DNA of 35,952 nucleotides from an uncultured Balneola sp. (GCA_902529115.1 CABZVB010000017.1:1-35952); one strand, 5' to 3'. Counted from the first letter of the stretch, positions 17,767 through 27,464 are shown. Notes: generated by a model not told the origin, from the sequence alone. Made by a program: numbers and translations.

Positions 17767-18822
17767 TTATTCAAAAAAGCGTGAACCATCTTCTTGTAAG
17801 CCATATTCGATGGTGTAATGGCGGTCAGCTGGTCGAATGAAATTGATGAAATTCTGTGAGTTAACATCTGGGTTTCCTTTGTAATAGCTAATAACTCTGA
17901 ATTTAGCATATAATTCATCCGGTGTCTTCACTGTAAGGGTATAGTTTTCTTTAGGTAAGACAGCATGAGGTGGTATATTGTTCATGGTGTAGGTGTACCA
18001 AGCGGCATCCATATTTACATAGCCTTCTAAAGGTGCCTCATCGACCAAATTAAATGCTGTGTTTAGTGGTTGTATTCCACCATTGTGTCCGGTATTGGCA
18101 ATAATATTGGTTGCATTAAAGCCAATATCCCATTGTGATGAAAGCGTATCCTCAACAATAGTTCCAGTGTCGAGATCTAAGAATGTATATGAGTCGACAT
18201 GATAAAGTTGAGTACTTTCAGATGCCTGTAAGACATAGTTGAAAGTAAAATATCCAGATGCTGGGCGAGTCATAAAATTAGCAAATTCAGCCGAGGTCAC
18301 ATCTGGGTTCCCTTCGTAATAGCTAAGTATTTCCATCTTAGCATAGTTTCCTGTCGGGGTTTTAATGATAATGCTTGCATTACTATTAGGAAGGACAGCA
18401 TGTTTTGGTAGATTTGGTGCTTCACCTGTGTATATATACCATGTCGCATTGGATTCTTCAAAACCTGTTTCAGGGGCATTTTCAACCTCAGAATAGGCTG
18501 TTTGAATGACTTGTATTCCACCACCATATGCCGTATTAGCTAAAAGTGTGGTACCACTAAAGGCAATATCCCACATATCTGAACTCGAGTCGGCAACAGT
18601 GGCACCTTGATCTAAATCGTAAAACGTATATTTTCCCTCCTGACCAGGGTAATCATTGATATCTGTGACAGGCTCTCTATTCTCGGTGATAGTATTATAA
18701 TTTGCGGGGATGTCTTCAATAATCGAATTAGTTACTGGAGCTGGACCGTCGTTCCCATTGCTCATACAAGCTGACAAGATAAGTAGCCCGACTAAGAGGC
18801 TTAATAATGATAGATTTTTCAT
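17767..18822 (-). CDS. HmuY-family lipoprotein with two tandem HmuY domains
   Basis: HmuY of Porphyromonas is a surface haem-binding lipoprotein that delivers haem to a TonB receptor. Here the signal peptide ends in LSAC with lipid-acceptor Cys19. The rest is an internal duplication: about 62-201 and 208-343 repeat the same landmarks, namely TFxDLDxGxxVxD, WDIxFxxTxxxANT, GGIQ, TWYxYT-like, HAVLP (His141 and His286), KTPxxxYAKxxxxSYYxGNPDV and the closing Y-x-LQ. The repeat spacing is 145 residues. Each domain keeps one HAVLP histidine, a possible but untested ligand position. The gene lies 78 bases downstream of a TonB-dependent receptor on the same strand, the usual hmuY/hmuR partnership though in reverse order. 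Confidence 0.9.
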   Translation of the reverse strand: MKNLSLLSLLVGLLILSACMSNGNDGPAPVTNSIIEDIPANYNTITENREPVTDINDYPGQEGKYTFYDLDQGATVADSSSDMWDIAFSGTTLLANTAYGGGIQVIQTAYSEVENAPETGFEESNATWYIYTGEAPNLPKHAVLPNSNASIIIKTPTGNYAKMEILSYYEGNPDVTSAEFANFMTRPASGYFTFNYVLQASESTQLYHVDSYTFLDLDTGTIVEDTLSSQWDIGFNATNIIANTGHNGGIQPLNTAFNLVDEAPLEGYVNMDAAWYTYTMNNIPPHAVLPKENYTLTVKTPDELYAKFRVISYYKGNPDVNSQNFINFIRPADRHYTIEYGLQEDGSRFFE

Positions 18823-18900
18823 GATAAATAGTATTTTTTGTTTGTGATTTTGTTAATAAAATAATTTAGTTAAAGACAAATTTGGTGCCGGTTTCATAGT

Positions 18901-21267
18901 TTAAAAATCAAGGGAAAATTGAACATATAATATACGTCCAGGGTTGGATGGTAAACGCTGAGGATCGGTGATATTTGTTAGGTTATTAATACCTACTTGA
19001 ATGCGATACTGCTGCTTTAACGTTTTGGCAATCGAGCTATTAATTAAGGTATAGCCCTTAACTAATTCTGTGTTATCTATTCGATTATTCCCATTTATAT
19101 CCACAAAGCCATAAGATCCGCGATATTGGACCCTAATATTTGCATCTAAACCTAACCGTTCCGAAGCATAAAATAATTTTAAATTGCCTGTGTAACGTGA
19201 ACGATTAAACATGGAGACATAGCTTGTTTTTTCTTTTTTCACAACTACTCCGTCAACGACATCATCAAATTCCTCTGTAATTCGTTGACGGGTATCTAAT
19301 AATTGCCCTCCAATAGACCAGTCAAGATTATTGAGTATAAATGAAGATGTTAGAAGCTCCAAGTCGATACCCTGGCTGTATATTCTTCTGATGTTTATAT
19401 AAGAAAAAACGGATTGATTATTTAGTTTCAGAGCTATACGCTGGGTTTCAATGAGATCGCGAACTTGATTGCGAAATGCATTGAATCGAACACTTGTGTG
19501 TTTCGTTGCGTACCAATCCCCACCAATATTTAAGGCATATGCGCGTTCTGCTTTAATTTCATCAAGACTGGCTGGATCGATAAAAATTTCTGAAAGCTGT
19601 CCACTTTCCTCTAATTGCTTCAGACCTGCTTCTAAGGTTGAAGTGCCAAAAACACTATAACCAGAAATAGGATTGCTAAAATTTAGGAATAACTGTCTAA
19701 AATCGGGGGCTTTATATCCTCCCCCAAAAGAAGCTCTTAAGCTAAAATTTTGCGTAAGTTTCCATTTAGTAGATAGTTTTGGGCTAAGTTGAGATGCATA
19801 TTCACTATGATTGTCATAACGAAATCCTACTGTTAGAGAAAAGTCATCATTGGCTTGCCAATAGTGCTGTCCATAGAAGTAAGTATTAGCAAAGTCAGGC
19901 ACTTCTGCATAAATTTCCGCATCAAGTGATTCGGTATTACTACCTGCTCCTAAGATAGTGGTGTTGGTATTATCCCAAAAAGTAGAGGCTTTAAATTCTA
20001 CTTTGTTTAGCTGTTGTGCGAACGCATCTGAAAAATAACGAGTATTTGAATCGGTTAAGTTTAAAACGGATTCGCTTTGAAAATAACCTACATAGGCACT
20101 GGCCTCAATTAGGTGTATCGAACCAATGGCATATTTTAAAGTTGGTGAAACGTAGTAGTCTTGTTGAAATTCGGTTCCGTATGCGTCAAATCTTCTCCTC
20201 CTATCCAGTATTTCATCTTGGAAGGATTGATCTTCTCTATAATATCTGCTCGAGACATCAAGCGAGAGACCAGGTTGAAGTTGGTATTTTACCCGACCTT
20301 GGAGAGTATAATTATTGTATTTTGGAATGGTGGGTGCGACAGTTTCTGGATTTAAATCGTATCCATTGGAACCATTTAAATTCCCAAAAAAACGAATTTG
20401 AAAATTATCTTCTTTAAGATTGAATTGACCAGAAAGATCTTTAGTATTATGGGCGCCATAACGGGTATTTAAACCCCACTCTAAGGGCTTTGAACCTTTA
20501 TCAGTGATTATGTTAATGACGCCAGCTAAGGCATCACTCCCCCATAATGCAGAAGAAGGACCTTTTACTACCTCTACCTGTTCAATATTTCCAACAGTGA
20601 GTCGGGTAAGATCAAGCGTCCCTGCAGTTCGTCCAATTACGGGTTTATTGTCTATGAGAATTAGGGTGTATTCTGGGTCAAATCCCTGCATTTGTAGTCC
20701 AGTACCATGGTTTTCAACCAAATAAAGTCCCAATTGCTCCGATAACACTTCACTCAGCCGAATATTGCCAGACTGTTGAATTTCCTGTTTTGAAACGACC
20801 AATATGGGAACACTCACTTCTGATAAGGCTTCTTGAATTCTAGATGCGGTTACTACTATAGTACCATTTTGATAGGATTTACTTTCAAGACGCGCTTCTA
20901 AAAAGATCATATCTTTTGGAATAAATTCTAGAACTTTTTGATACACCATGTATCCTACATGACTTATTTGTAGTCTGTATTCACCTGGCACAATTCCTTT
21001 TATATGATATAAACCAGACGAATCTGTATATGTACCGGCATATTCATGGAGCTGGATATTTGCACCAACTACTGCAATCCCGTTCTCATCTAATACTCTA
21101 CCCATTAATTGGGCAGTTGTATCTGTTTTTGTACACTTAAAATTCAAATCGATCGAATGGTCATGCGCTAGCACGACAAAAGATGTTAGTTTTGTCAAAA
21201 ACAGTATTGTAAAAGTGACAATCACTATACTTACGCATCGATGTGGAAATATAATAGTATTCAACAT
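18901..21267 (-). CDS. TonB-dependent outer-membrane receptor (HmuR-like)
   Basis: An outer-membrane beta-barrel transporter driven by TonB. A hydrophobic signal sequence (ending LAHD) is followed by a carboxypeptidase-regulatory-like beta domain (GRVLDENGIAVVGANIQL to VGYMVYQK), the plug (VTASRIQEALSEV, VVKGPSSALWGSDALAGVINIIT) and a roughly 22-strand barrel ending in FSLDF, the aromatic C-terminus used for barrel insertion. I prefer the ATG at 21267 (788 residues); a GTG ten codons earlier (21297) is possible. The TonB box near IVVTAS is plausible. The plug and the partner HmuY gene suggest haem, but siderophore or metal uptake cannot be excluded. It is the first gene of the pair. Confidence 0.94.
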   Translation of the reverse strand: MLNTIIFPHRCVSIVIVTFTILFLTKLTSFVVLAHDHSIDLNFKCTKTDTTAQLMGRVLDENGIAVVGANIQLHEYAGTYTDSSGLYHIKGIVPGEYRLQISHVGYMVYQKVLEFIPKDMIFLEARLESKSYQNGTIVVTASRIQEALSEVSVPILVVSKQEIQQSGNIRLSEVLSEQLGLYLVENHGTGLQMQGFDPEYTLILIDNKPVIGRTAGTLDLTRLTVGNIEQVEVVKGPSSALWGSDALAGVINIITDKGSKPLEWGLNTRYGAHNTKDLSGQFNLKEDNFQIRFFGNLNGSNGYDLNPETVAPTIPKYNNYTLQGRVKYQLQPGLSLDVSSRYYREDQSFQDEILDRRRRFDAYGTEFQQDYYVSPTLKYAIGSIHLIEASAYVGYFQSESVLNLTDSNTRYFSDAFAQQLNKVEFKASTFWDNTNTTILGAGSNTESLDAEIYAEVPDFANTYFYGQHYWQANDDFSLTVGFRYDNHSEYASQLSPKLSTKWKLTQNFSLRASFGGGYKAPDFRQLFLNFSNPISGYSVFGTSTLEAGLKQLEESGQLSEIFIDPASLDEIKAERAYALNIGGDWYATKHTSVRFNAFRNQVRDLIETQRIALKLNNQSVFSYINIRRIYSQGIDLELLTSSFILNNLDWSIGGQLLDTRQRITEEFDDVVDGVVVKKEKTSYVSMFNRSRYTGNLKLFYASERLGLDANIRVQYRGSYGFVDINGNNRIDNTELVKGYTLINSSIAKTLKQQYRIQVGINNLTNITDPQRLPSNPGRILYVQFSLDF

Positions 21268-21399
21268 TGCTTTATGAGCGATGTAAAATAATATCACCCT
21301 TGATAAATAGTCGTTTTAAGTGTCCATCTGTATTTATTGATAACAATGAAAGAATAGATTGTGAAGATAATATGAAGTTAAAGGAAGCCTTACAAATGC

Positions 21400-21786
21400 T
21401 TAATTCTCATTAGGTATGCGGACCAGTCGTATGGCTGCTCCCGTATATCCTATTAATAGGGAGACTCCCCCAAGCGGAGTGAAATAAACAAACCATGGAT
21501 TTGGCGCTAAACATAACACATACAGACTGCCTGAGAAGAGCAAAATCCCAGCTATAATAAATTTCATATCTAGTTGAAGTGAGATGCGATAGCTACGCTC
21601 AAGTAAACTTAAACTCATTAATCCTAGCGCATTCCAATATTGATAATGTACAGCTGTTTCCCATCTTTGAAATAAACCACTTGAAAGTTTACTTTCTAAG
21701 AAATGAGAACCTATGGCTCCCAATGCAACAGCCAAGGCTAAAAATATAAGTGACATTGCACTATAGCGAGATATTGGACAAGTCAT
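21400..21786 (-). CDS. DUF423 family small membrane protein (YgdD-like)
   Basis: A 128-residue inner-membrane protein with four predicted helices. The N-terminal LALAVALGAIGSHFLESKL and WETAVHYQYWNALGL segments match the DUF423 pattern (GAFGAH then TAVxYQxxHAL), with Gly-Ser in place of the usual Gly-Ala before His. Function is unknown for the whole family. It lies upstream of the TonB receptor on the same strand, about 130 bases away, and is divergent from the DUF411 gene. Confidence 0.87.
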   Translation of the reverse strand: MTCPISRYSAMSLIFLALAVALGAIGSHFLESKLSSGLFQRWETAVHYQYWNALGLMSLSLLERSYRISLQLDMKFIIAGILLFSGSLYVLCLAPNPWFVYFTPLGGVSLLIGYTGAAIRLVRIPNEN

Positions 21787-21915
21787 AACAAAAAGTTGTT
21801 TGATTAATACTCACAATATTTACATAAATAATCAAGATATTATGAATCGAGTACAAGAATTTAGTGTTATACATAACAGTTGATAAATTAATTTAATATC
21901 AAATAACTAATACCA

Positions 21916-22440
21916 ATGAACAATCAACAAATTTTATTTATAGGGTCATTTATCACGGTGGCAGTAGTGGCAGCTCTATTTTGGCCCCCTAGCGATATCG
22001 AAAAGCCTCAAGCTTCAGCTGCAACAATTATGGAATCTTCTAATTCAATGGTGCAAACTCCTGAAGGTTCTATTTTAGTTACCATGTATAAGAACGAGGG
22101 TTGTATGTGCTGCACGCGTTGGGCCGAGCATATGAACAAGGAAGGGTTTTATGTAATCGAAAAGATAACCCGGGAATTAGGAGAAATTAAATCCGAACAG
22201 GGCATTTCGAACGAATTAGCCTCTTGCCATACAGCCATGATCGATGGATATATTGTAGAGGGACATGTCCCATCTCAAGATGTTCAACGATTATTGAAGG
22301 AACGCCCTAATGCTATTGGACTCTCAGTTCCTGGCATGCCTGAGGGGTCACCTGGGATGGAAGGCCCTAATCCAGATCCCTATGATGTACTCTTAATTAA
22401 TTCGGACGGAAGCACTTCCGTGTTTAGTTCGTACAAATAA
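21916..22440 (+). CDS. DUF411 metal-binding protein, membrane-anchored
   Basis: DUF411 proteins are periplasmic, copper-associated proteins. The hydrophobic N-terminus (residues 5-22) is a signal or anchor. The core starts at TMYKNEGCMCC with Cys63, Cys65 and Cys66 (usually CGCC; here Met64 replaces Gly), followed by Cys104-His105 (ASCHTA), the EGHVPSQD motif (His117) and VPGMPEGSPGMEG at 138-150. The added methionine among the cysteines could itself bind Cu(I). It converges on a PCuAC and SCO gene pair, also copper carriers, and ends in a strong terminator. Confidence 0.9.
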   Translation: MNNQQILFIGSFITVAVVAALFWPPSDIEKPQASAATIMESSNSMVQTPEGSILVTMYKNEGCMCCTRWAEHMNKEGFYVIEKITRELGEIKSEQGISNELASCHTAMIDGYIVEGHVPSQDVQRLLKERPNAIGLSVPGMPEGSPGMEGPNPDPYDVLLINSDGSTSVFSSYK

Positions 22441-22521
22441 ATTTTTGGGAACCATTTTCGAGTTGTACGTTGTTATTATTGCATATTGTAGATTCATACT
22501 CCGAATAACTCAAACCGACTT

Positions 22522-22556
22522 AAACCCCCGATCCTGACAGGTCTGGGGGTTTTTTT
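22522..22556 (+). terminator. Intrinsic terminator after the DUF411 gene
   Basis: AAACCCCC (22522-22529) pairs with GGGGGTTT (22545-22552), with an inner CCT/AGG stem, followed by a seven-T run. On the minus strand the T run is short (TTTA), so it mainly serves the DUF411 message, though it may also slow transcripts from the convergent PCuAC gene. Confidence 0.9.
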
Positions 22557-22572
22557 ATGACTAACATTTAGC

Positions 22573-23079
22573 TTACAACTTCGGGTTTCCAATCTGAATG
22601 GTTTTATCGATAATCATTCCAGAATTAAAATATAATAAAAAGCTAATGCTGTCACCTTCGTTCAAATCCATGGTCGGTTGAATAATCATGATATGATAAC
22701 CGCCTGGTTCAAAAGAGATTTGCTCAGTTGGTTGAATAGTAACAAATGGCTGCTCTTCCATCATCATGATTCCGTCGTTCAGATAACTTAGATGTATTTG
22801 AACATCTTTTGAAGCATTTGAAGAAACTCGAATAAGACTATCAGGCGCAGATCCATAATTTTCCAATTTGAAATAAGCAGCACTCATCATACCCGCCTTA
22901 GTTGGTCGAGCCCATGCGCTATCTATGCTAATATTCCATTTGGTGCTAGCCATGGATGAGTCGGCTAGGGTACCTTTCATCTGAAAAACTGATTTGGGAT
23001 GCTCCACTTCATTATTACATCCAATCATTAGCACGAAACTAATAGATATAAGTAGCTTAAGTATGAGGTATAGTTTCAT
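22573..23079 (-). CDS. PCu(A)C-type copper chaperone lipoprotein
   Basis: PCuAC proteins hold Cu(I) in the periplasm and help build the CuA centre of cytochrome c oxidase. I start at the ATG at 23079 (168 residues), which gives a clean lipoprotein signal with Cys21 (LMIGC); the frame extends to 23121, but those 14 residues are not signal-like. Copper-site candidates follow the family spacing: His96, Met105-107 (GIMMM), His129 and Met131 (GGYHIM). It lies just downstream of the SCO gene on the same strand, so the pair is an operon. Confidence 0.9.
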   Translation of the reverse strand: MKLYLILKLLISISFVLMIGCNNEVEHPKSVFQMKGTLADSSMASTKWNISIDSAWARPTKAGMMSAAYFKLENYGSAPDSLIRVSSNASKDVQIHLSYLNDGIMMMEEQPFVTIQPTEQISFEPGGYHIMIIQPTMDLNEGDSISFLLYFNSGMIIDKTIQIGNPKL

Positions 23080-23132
23080 ACGGGCAAAAACTGAGCTAAA
23101 ACAGATGGCTTGGTTATTCATATAACTAATGT

Positions 23133-23750
23133 CTAATGAATTAGCGATTGTAGATCTTGAACAATAAGGGATGGAATAGAAGGCATACTGCCTCCATATT
23201 CAATAATAATTTCACCTTTTGGATTCATCACCATAATTTTATCAGAATGATTAAGGAAGTAGATTTCCTTTCCGCTTTCGGTGGTTGTATGCATAGATAC
23301 TTGGGTCCGAACTCGTGCACTGTCCATAAAATTTTGAACTATTGTTGGTTCACCAGTAAGAAAGTTTACATTTTCATTTACTTTAAACACTTCCTTATAG
23401 TGATGTAGTACATCAGGGGTATCTCTTTTTGGATCAAAACTTACCCCTAAAAACTGCACATTAGCAGGATAGCCTAACTCTTTTTGAATTTTTATTAGAT
23501 TCTGGGTTATTAAAGGACAAATATCTGGGCAATTAGTGTACACAAATCCTAAGACTACATATTGTCCATGAAAATCTTCTGGAAATTGAATCCTTATACT
23601 GTCTTGATTTATCAACTCGAATGAAGCGTCATTCATATCGTCAATAACTTTGTAGTCATTTATACAGGCACTTTGAGTAATAACTAGTGATAGCAAAATA
23701 AATAATGATATGGCTGATGATATTTTTGAGGTCTTTATAGGCGTATTCAT
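23133..23750 (-). CDS. SCO1/SenC family copper chaperone lipoprotein
   Basis: Thioredoxin-fold protein that delivers copper to, or reduces, the CuA site of cytochrome oxidase. The lipobox is QSAC with Cys29. The copper motif is Cys74 and Cys78 (NCPDIC) plus His168 (LNHSDKI), all intact. GVSFDPKRDTP is also family-typical. At 205 residues it is of normal size. It is the first gene of a two-gene operon with PCuAC. No oxidase subunits are in view. Confidence 0.95.
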   Translation of the reverse strand: MNTPIKTSKISSAISLFILLSLVITQSACINDYKVIDDMNDASFELINQDSIRIQFPEDFHGQYVVLGFVYTNCPDICPLITQNLIKIQKELGYPANVQFLGVSFDPKRDTPDVLHHYKEVFKVNENVNFLTGEPTIVQNFMDSARVRTQVSMHTTTESGKEIYFLNHSDKIMVMNPKGEIIIEYGGSMPSIPSLIVQDLQSLIH

Positions 23751-23868
23751 ATTATTGGGTCTATCTATAAGATGTGATCGTGAGTGTTATTGCAAATAGT
23801 ATTCCTTGGGTTCATGTTCATGCCAATGTTCGTTGTTTTGTAATTTGGCCTTTACACAGGGGCTTGCT

Positions 23869-25188
23869 TTAATTCTCTGTATTTTCTAATTCATTTAGCA
23901 GTAGTTTCATTAGAGATTCTGCTGCCGAATGCCCTAAGTTTTGCATTTCTTCTTCATTAAGCTCATCCTCGACCTCGAAGGTTAGGGCATCAGTGCCGAA
24001 GGTTTTGTAGATCCAATTTTTTGCAATGGGTGAATTGGGTTCAAATTCTTCTTTTCGAAAGTTTAACTTAGGATTTGCTTCTGCAACAAAGGGAAACCAG
24101 CGTTGCGTGAAGTTATCTATGCCGGTGATTACTGACTCATTGATAGGGTAGAAGACGTTTTCGTTGGTGGAATGAAAATCTATGCCGTACACTACCCTAT
24201 AACGCCCGTCTGCTAAGGGAGATAATGCATCTCGGACAGATCTTGTTTCAGGTTGGCGAAAATATTCCCAATCTCTGTTCAAATCAATTCCACTCGAATT
24301 ATGTCGCCAATGTCCTTGTTCGACTCCATCTGGATTCAACATTGGATAGGCAATAATGCGGAAATTGGATCTAAAGGTTTGTGCAAGTTCATCGGTATCC
24401 ATCAACCTGCTAAAGAAATATAGAAAACTCCGATAACCGGAAACTTCTGGGGGATGTTGCCGTGAAAAAAGGATTAACAAGCCCTCTTTTTCGCTCCCTA
24501 AATTACCCTGGCTTTGCCACTGCAGAATGGCTCTATTATTATGTGAATAGCCAACTGTATCTACTGTAATTTTAGAGGCAAAACCGCTATAATCGGGATA
24601 GTTTAATAAAGATTCTAGACTATTTGCCTGCACAGGATGAGCAGCAATCCATTGCTTTTGGATACCAATCTGAATGCTAAATAGTAGATCTCCACCAATT
24701 GAAGTGAATATACTATCTGATAATAGTTTCCAACTCATGTAGTCTGCAGACTCACCTATTTTTGGTACGTACCGGTGACGTCCATTTTCATATGATAAAC
24801 GAATGAGAATTTTTTGTTCCTGATCACTCCAAATTTGAAAAGCATACCAGGGGGAATTGTTGATGGGTGCATTTTCAGGTTCTACTTCGATAATTACTGT
24901 GTCTTGACTAGATCCGGGGGCTAACCAGGCATCGGAGACCCGAGCGCCATTAAATTCATTACTAATCCATATTTTTGGCTCACCAATGCCAATAATGCGT
25001 TTTTTTTGATAAATAATTTCCTTGTCTTCTGTATCTGTTACATCAGGCGGATCATATGAATATCCACTGAATGGCTCAGTAGATGAACAATTGTATAGGA
25101 ATAGTACTGCAAAAAGTAGTAACGGCAGAAATGGTGAAAAATGGTTGGCTGAGTCTATTTGATTTAAACCTTTGAGATGATTCATCAT
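23869..25188 (-). CDS. M14 family zinc carboxypeptidase, lipoprotein
   Basis: A 439-residue protein with a lipoprotein-like signal ending at Cys34 (FLYNC). An N-terminal beta-sandwich-like region (about 60-185) precedes the catalytic domain, as in the cytosolic-carboxypeptidase-like branch of M14. Zinc ligands and active-site residues are visible: His245 and Glu248 in RQHPPEVSGY, Arg305 (DLNRDW), His339 (DFHST) and the general base Glu405 (TFEVEDE). It should remove C-terminal residues from peptides at the cell envelope. It stands alone on the minus strand, divergent from the Omp85 gene. Confidence 0.9.
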   Translation of the reverse strand: MMNHLKGLNQIDSANHFSPFLPLLLFAVLFLYNCSSTEPFSGYSYDPPDVTDTEDKEIIYQKKRIIGIGEPKIWISNEFNGARVSDAWLAPGSSQDTVIIEVEPENAPINNSPWYAFQIWSDQEQKILIRLSYENGRHRYVPKIGESADYMSWKLLSDSIFTSIGGDLLFSIQIGIQKQWIAAHPVQANSLESLLNYPDYSGFASKITVDTVGYSHNNRAILQWQSQGNLGSEKEGLLILFSRQHPPEVSGYRSFLYFFSRLMDTDELAQTFRSNFRIIAYPMLNPDGVEQGHWRHNSSGIDLNRDWEYFRQPETRSVRDALSPLADGRYRVVYGIDFHSTNENVFYPINESVITGIDNFTQRWFPFVAEANPKLNFRKEEFEPNSPIAKNWIYKTFGTDALTFEVEDELNEEEMQNLGHSAAESLMKLLLNELENTEN

Positions 25189-25221
25189 GATATGATAGAT
25201 AGATAAAGACTAAAACTATTT

Positions 25222-25251
25222 TTGCTTCTGATTAAGATACTATATTATAAA
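25222..25251 (+). promoter_or_regulatory. Possible promoter of the Omp85-like gene
   Basis: TTGCTT (25222-25227) and TATAAA (25246-25251) are separated by 18 bases in the divergent gap, and the TTG start follows 48 bases later. The -10 match is good and the -35 match is partial, so this is only a suggestion. Confidence 0.25.
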
Positions 25252-25298
25252 ATGATTAGGTAGATATTGAAACGGTATTCAATTTCATAAATATAAGT

Positions 25299-27464
25299 TT
25301 GTTACTGAAGTATTCACTGATTTTTATGGTTATACTAAGGTTATGCCTACTCGAAGATGTTTTCGGGCAAGAAGAGTACGCTACCCGTGAGTTTGTTTTC
25401 GGAGAGAATACTGTAGATTGGCCAATTGATGTTCCATATGAGATACCGGTGAGAGCGATTCGGTTTGGGGGCCAGAAGCGTTTCACAGAGCCCATTCTCC
25501 GTAATCAAATAACTGCTGAACTCCCAGCTTTGTGGAAACAGAAATGGGCCGTCGCACAAGCTTGGACCCTCTATAATTTGAGTCAAATTTTACCAGACTT
25601 TGGTAATAGTGCCTTACCTCTTTGGGATTCAATTATCATAGAGCAACAAATACAGCAATTAAGGCGCTTTTTGAATACTCAAGGGTATGAGGATGCGGAA
25701 GTACATGCGCATATTGTACCTGTTGAAAAAAAGGTGTTTTGGGATATTTGGTTTCACATCAACCTAGGCGCCCCAACTGTTATATCCGAGGTTAAAGTGC
25801 GTATAGTAGCCTCTGAGGAAGAGCTCGATGATGTTGAGCAGCAGAATTGGGTTAGAGTCATGGGAGTAGATCTTAGTCAAGAAGCTCAGCAAGAATTTCG
25901 AAGGAAAGGACTGGATTTGTCTTTCATCGAACAATTAAGCTTGGCGAGACAGCTAAGTAATACCAACTATGTCGAACTAGACATATTTAGAGAGCAAAAC
26001 AGATTAAGCGTAGTGGCACTAGAAAATGGATACGTATACGCAGAAATAATTTTTAAAACCCATCCTAGGAATAATAAAGACCAAAATATCAATGTTTTGT
26101 CCAAGGATAAAATTGTATTTTTTGATATTATTCTTGGTCAAAAACCGACCATAAAAGATATAATAGTGGAGGGTGAACAAACGGTATCAAAGGATATTGT
26201 TCAGAGAGAACTCACACTCAAGATTGGTCAATATTATAGTGAATCTGCACGGAGAAACTCCCTTACTCAGTTATTTGCTCACCCTTTATTTGATAAAGCT
26301 GAAATACAAATTTCTGAACAGCCAGACACAGCCTCTTTAACTTTGAAAGTAAGAGTTACTGAAGAGGAGATGCGTTCTTATCAGTGGAGAGTTGGATTAG
26401 GCTATTTTGACCGACTAGAGCGACCTATAAATATCCTAGAGGGATATCAATTATTTCGGACTCAGGGATCTTGGGTACATAGAAATTTAGGGGGTGGAGG
26501 ACAGCAGTTTTCAACTAACTTAAAACTTTCATACTTCGAGCGGTATGTTGAGGCGGACTATCTTTTTCCATTTGTTTTTAATACCAATAGCAGTATTCGC
26601 ATTCATCCGTTTAGCCAATACAGAGACGAAAGAGCCTATAATATAAACTCGAATGGAGTTGAGACAGCATTTAGTTATGTTGTGAATAACCGATTATCAG
26701 GGTCCATTTCATATCGCTTTGCGCTGAACGATGAGTCAAATGTTGAAGCTGGGCAAGGTATACCTGATAGTCTTTTAACTTATAATCTTTCGGTTTTTAA
26801 TATTAGTTCTAGATATCATTCAAAAGGAATTATAGGCTATAATACTTTTTTGGTTCAGCCGACGTTAGAATTTTCTGGATTATTTGGGGAAGGCGATTTT
26901 AGCTATCAACGTCTTTCACTGGATTTACGAAAATATACCCCAGTTAGGGGAAGATCCGTTTTTGCAGGTCGAGTTCGTGGAGGATGGATATTCGAACAAA
27001 ATAGGGATAGTCTACCATCTGATGTTCGGTTTTATAATGGTGGTAGTACACTGGTACGGGGTTGGGCTAGGCATAGTTTAGGCCCTAAAGAATGGGTTGA
27101 GCGGGTAGATAGCTCATCAGACAATACGGTTAGTCGTTATAGTTTTGTCCCAACAGGTGGTAAAGCGTCACTAACCTTAAACTTAGAATGGCGAGAGCAG
27201 TTTAAAAACTGGAAAGGTGGTTACGGTGTTCTATTTTTAGATGGAGGCCAAGTTTGGAAGAATACCGAAAGTGTTGGAATGAAAGACATACAATGGGCTT
27301 TAGGTGCAGGTATAAGATATCGAGCACCATTCGGTCCAATACGAATGGATATAGCCTATAAGCTAAACCCCAGTATCGAAGATTTAGGAGCTATACCTGG
27401 AGTAAGAGATAAGAAACCATGGGCAAGGTGGGTTTTGTATTTATCCATTGGAGAGGCATTTTAA
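25299..27464 (+). CDS. Omp85 superfamily outer-membrane protein (TamA/BamA-like)
   Basis: A 721-residue outer-membrane protein with an N-terminal signal peptide (cleavage likely after VFG, before QEE). The periplasmic part (about 45-350) contains POTRA-like repeats; the last is clearest, KPTIKDIIVEGEQTVSKDIVQRELTLKIGQYYS at about 277-310. The barrel (about 355-721) has the strand-6 lock motif VRGW at 586-589 and a C-terminal FGPIRMDIAYKL stretch. It is too short for a five-POTRA BamA, so a TamA-like role in outer-membrane protein insertion or lipid/protein transport is more likely. It starts with TTG at 25299: a TAG at 25257 closes the frame upstream and ATG 25326 would cut the signal peptide. 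A small exported protein follows 56 bases downstream. Confidence 0.88.
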   Translation: MLLKYSLIFMVILRLCLLEDVFGQEEYATREFVFGENTVDWPIDVPYEIPVRAIRFGGQKRFTEPILRNQITAELPALWKQKWAVAQAWTLYNLSQILPDFGNSALPLWDSIIIEQQIQQLRRFLNTQGYEDAEVHAHIVPVEKKVFWDIWFHINLGAPTVISEVKVRIVASEEELDDVEQQNWVRVMGVDLSQEAQQEFRRKGLDLSFIEQLSLARQLSNTNYVELDIFREQNRLSVVALENGYVYAEIIFKTHPRNNKDQNINVLSKDKIVFFDIILGQKPTIKDIIVEGEQTVSKDIVQRELTLKIGQYYSESARRNSLTQLFAHPLFDKAEIQISEQPDTASLTLKVRVTEEEMRSYQWRVGLGYFDRLERPINILEGYQLFRTQGSWVHRNLGGGGQQFSTNLKLSYFERYVEADYLFPFVFNTNSSIRIHPFSQYRDERAYNINSNGVETAFSYVVNNRLSGSISYRFALNDESNVEAGQGIPDSLLTYNLSVFNISSRYHSKGIIGYNTFLVQPTLEFSGLFGEGDFSYQRLSLDLRKYTPVRGRSVFAGRVRGGWIFEQNRDSLPSDVRFYNGGSTLVRGWARHSLGPKEWVERVDSSSDNTVSRYSFVPTGGKASLTLNLEWREQFKNWKGGYGVLFLDGGQVWKNTESVGMKDIQWALGAGIRYRAPFGPIRMDIAYKLNPSIEDLGAIPGVRDKKPWARWVLYLSIGEAF

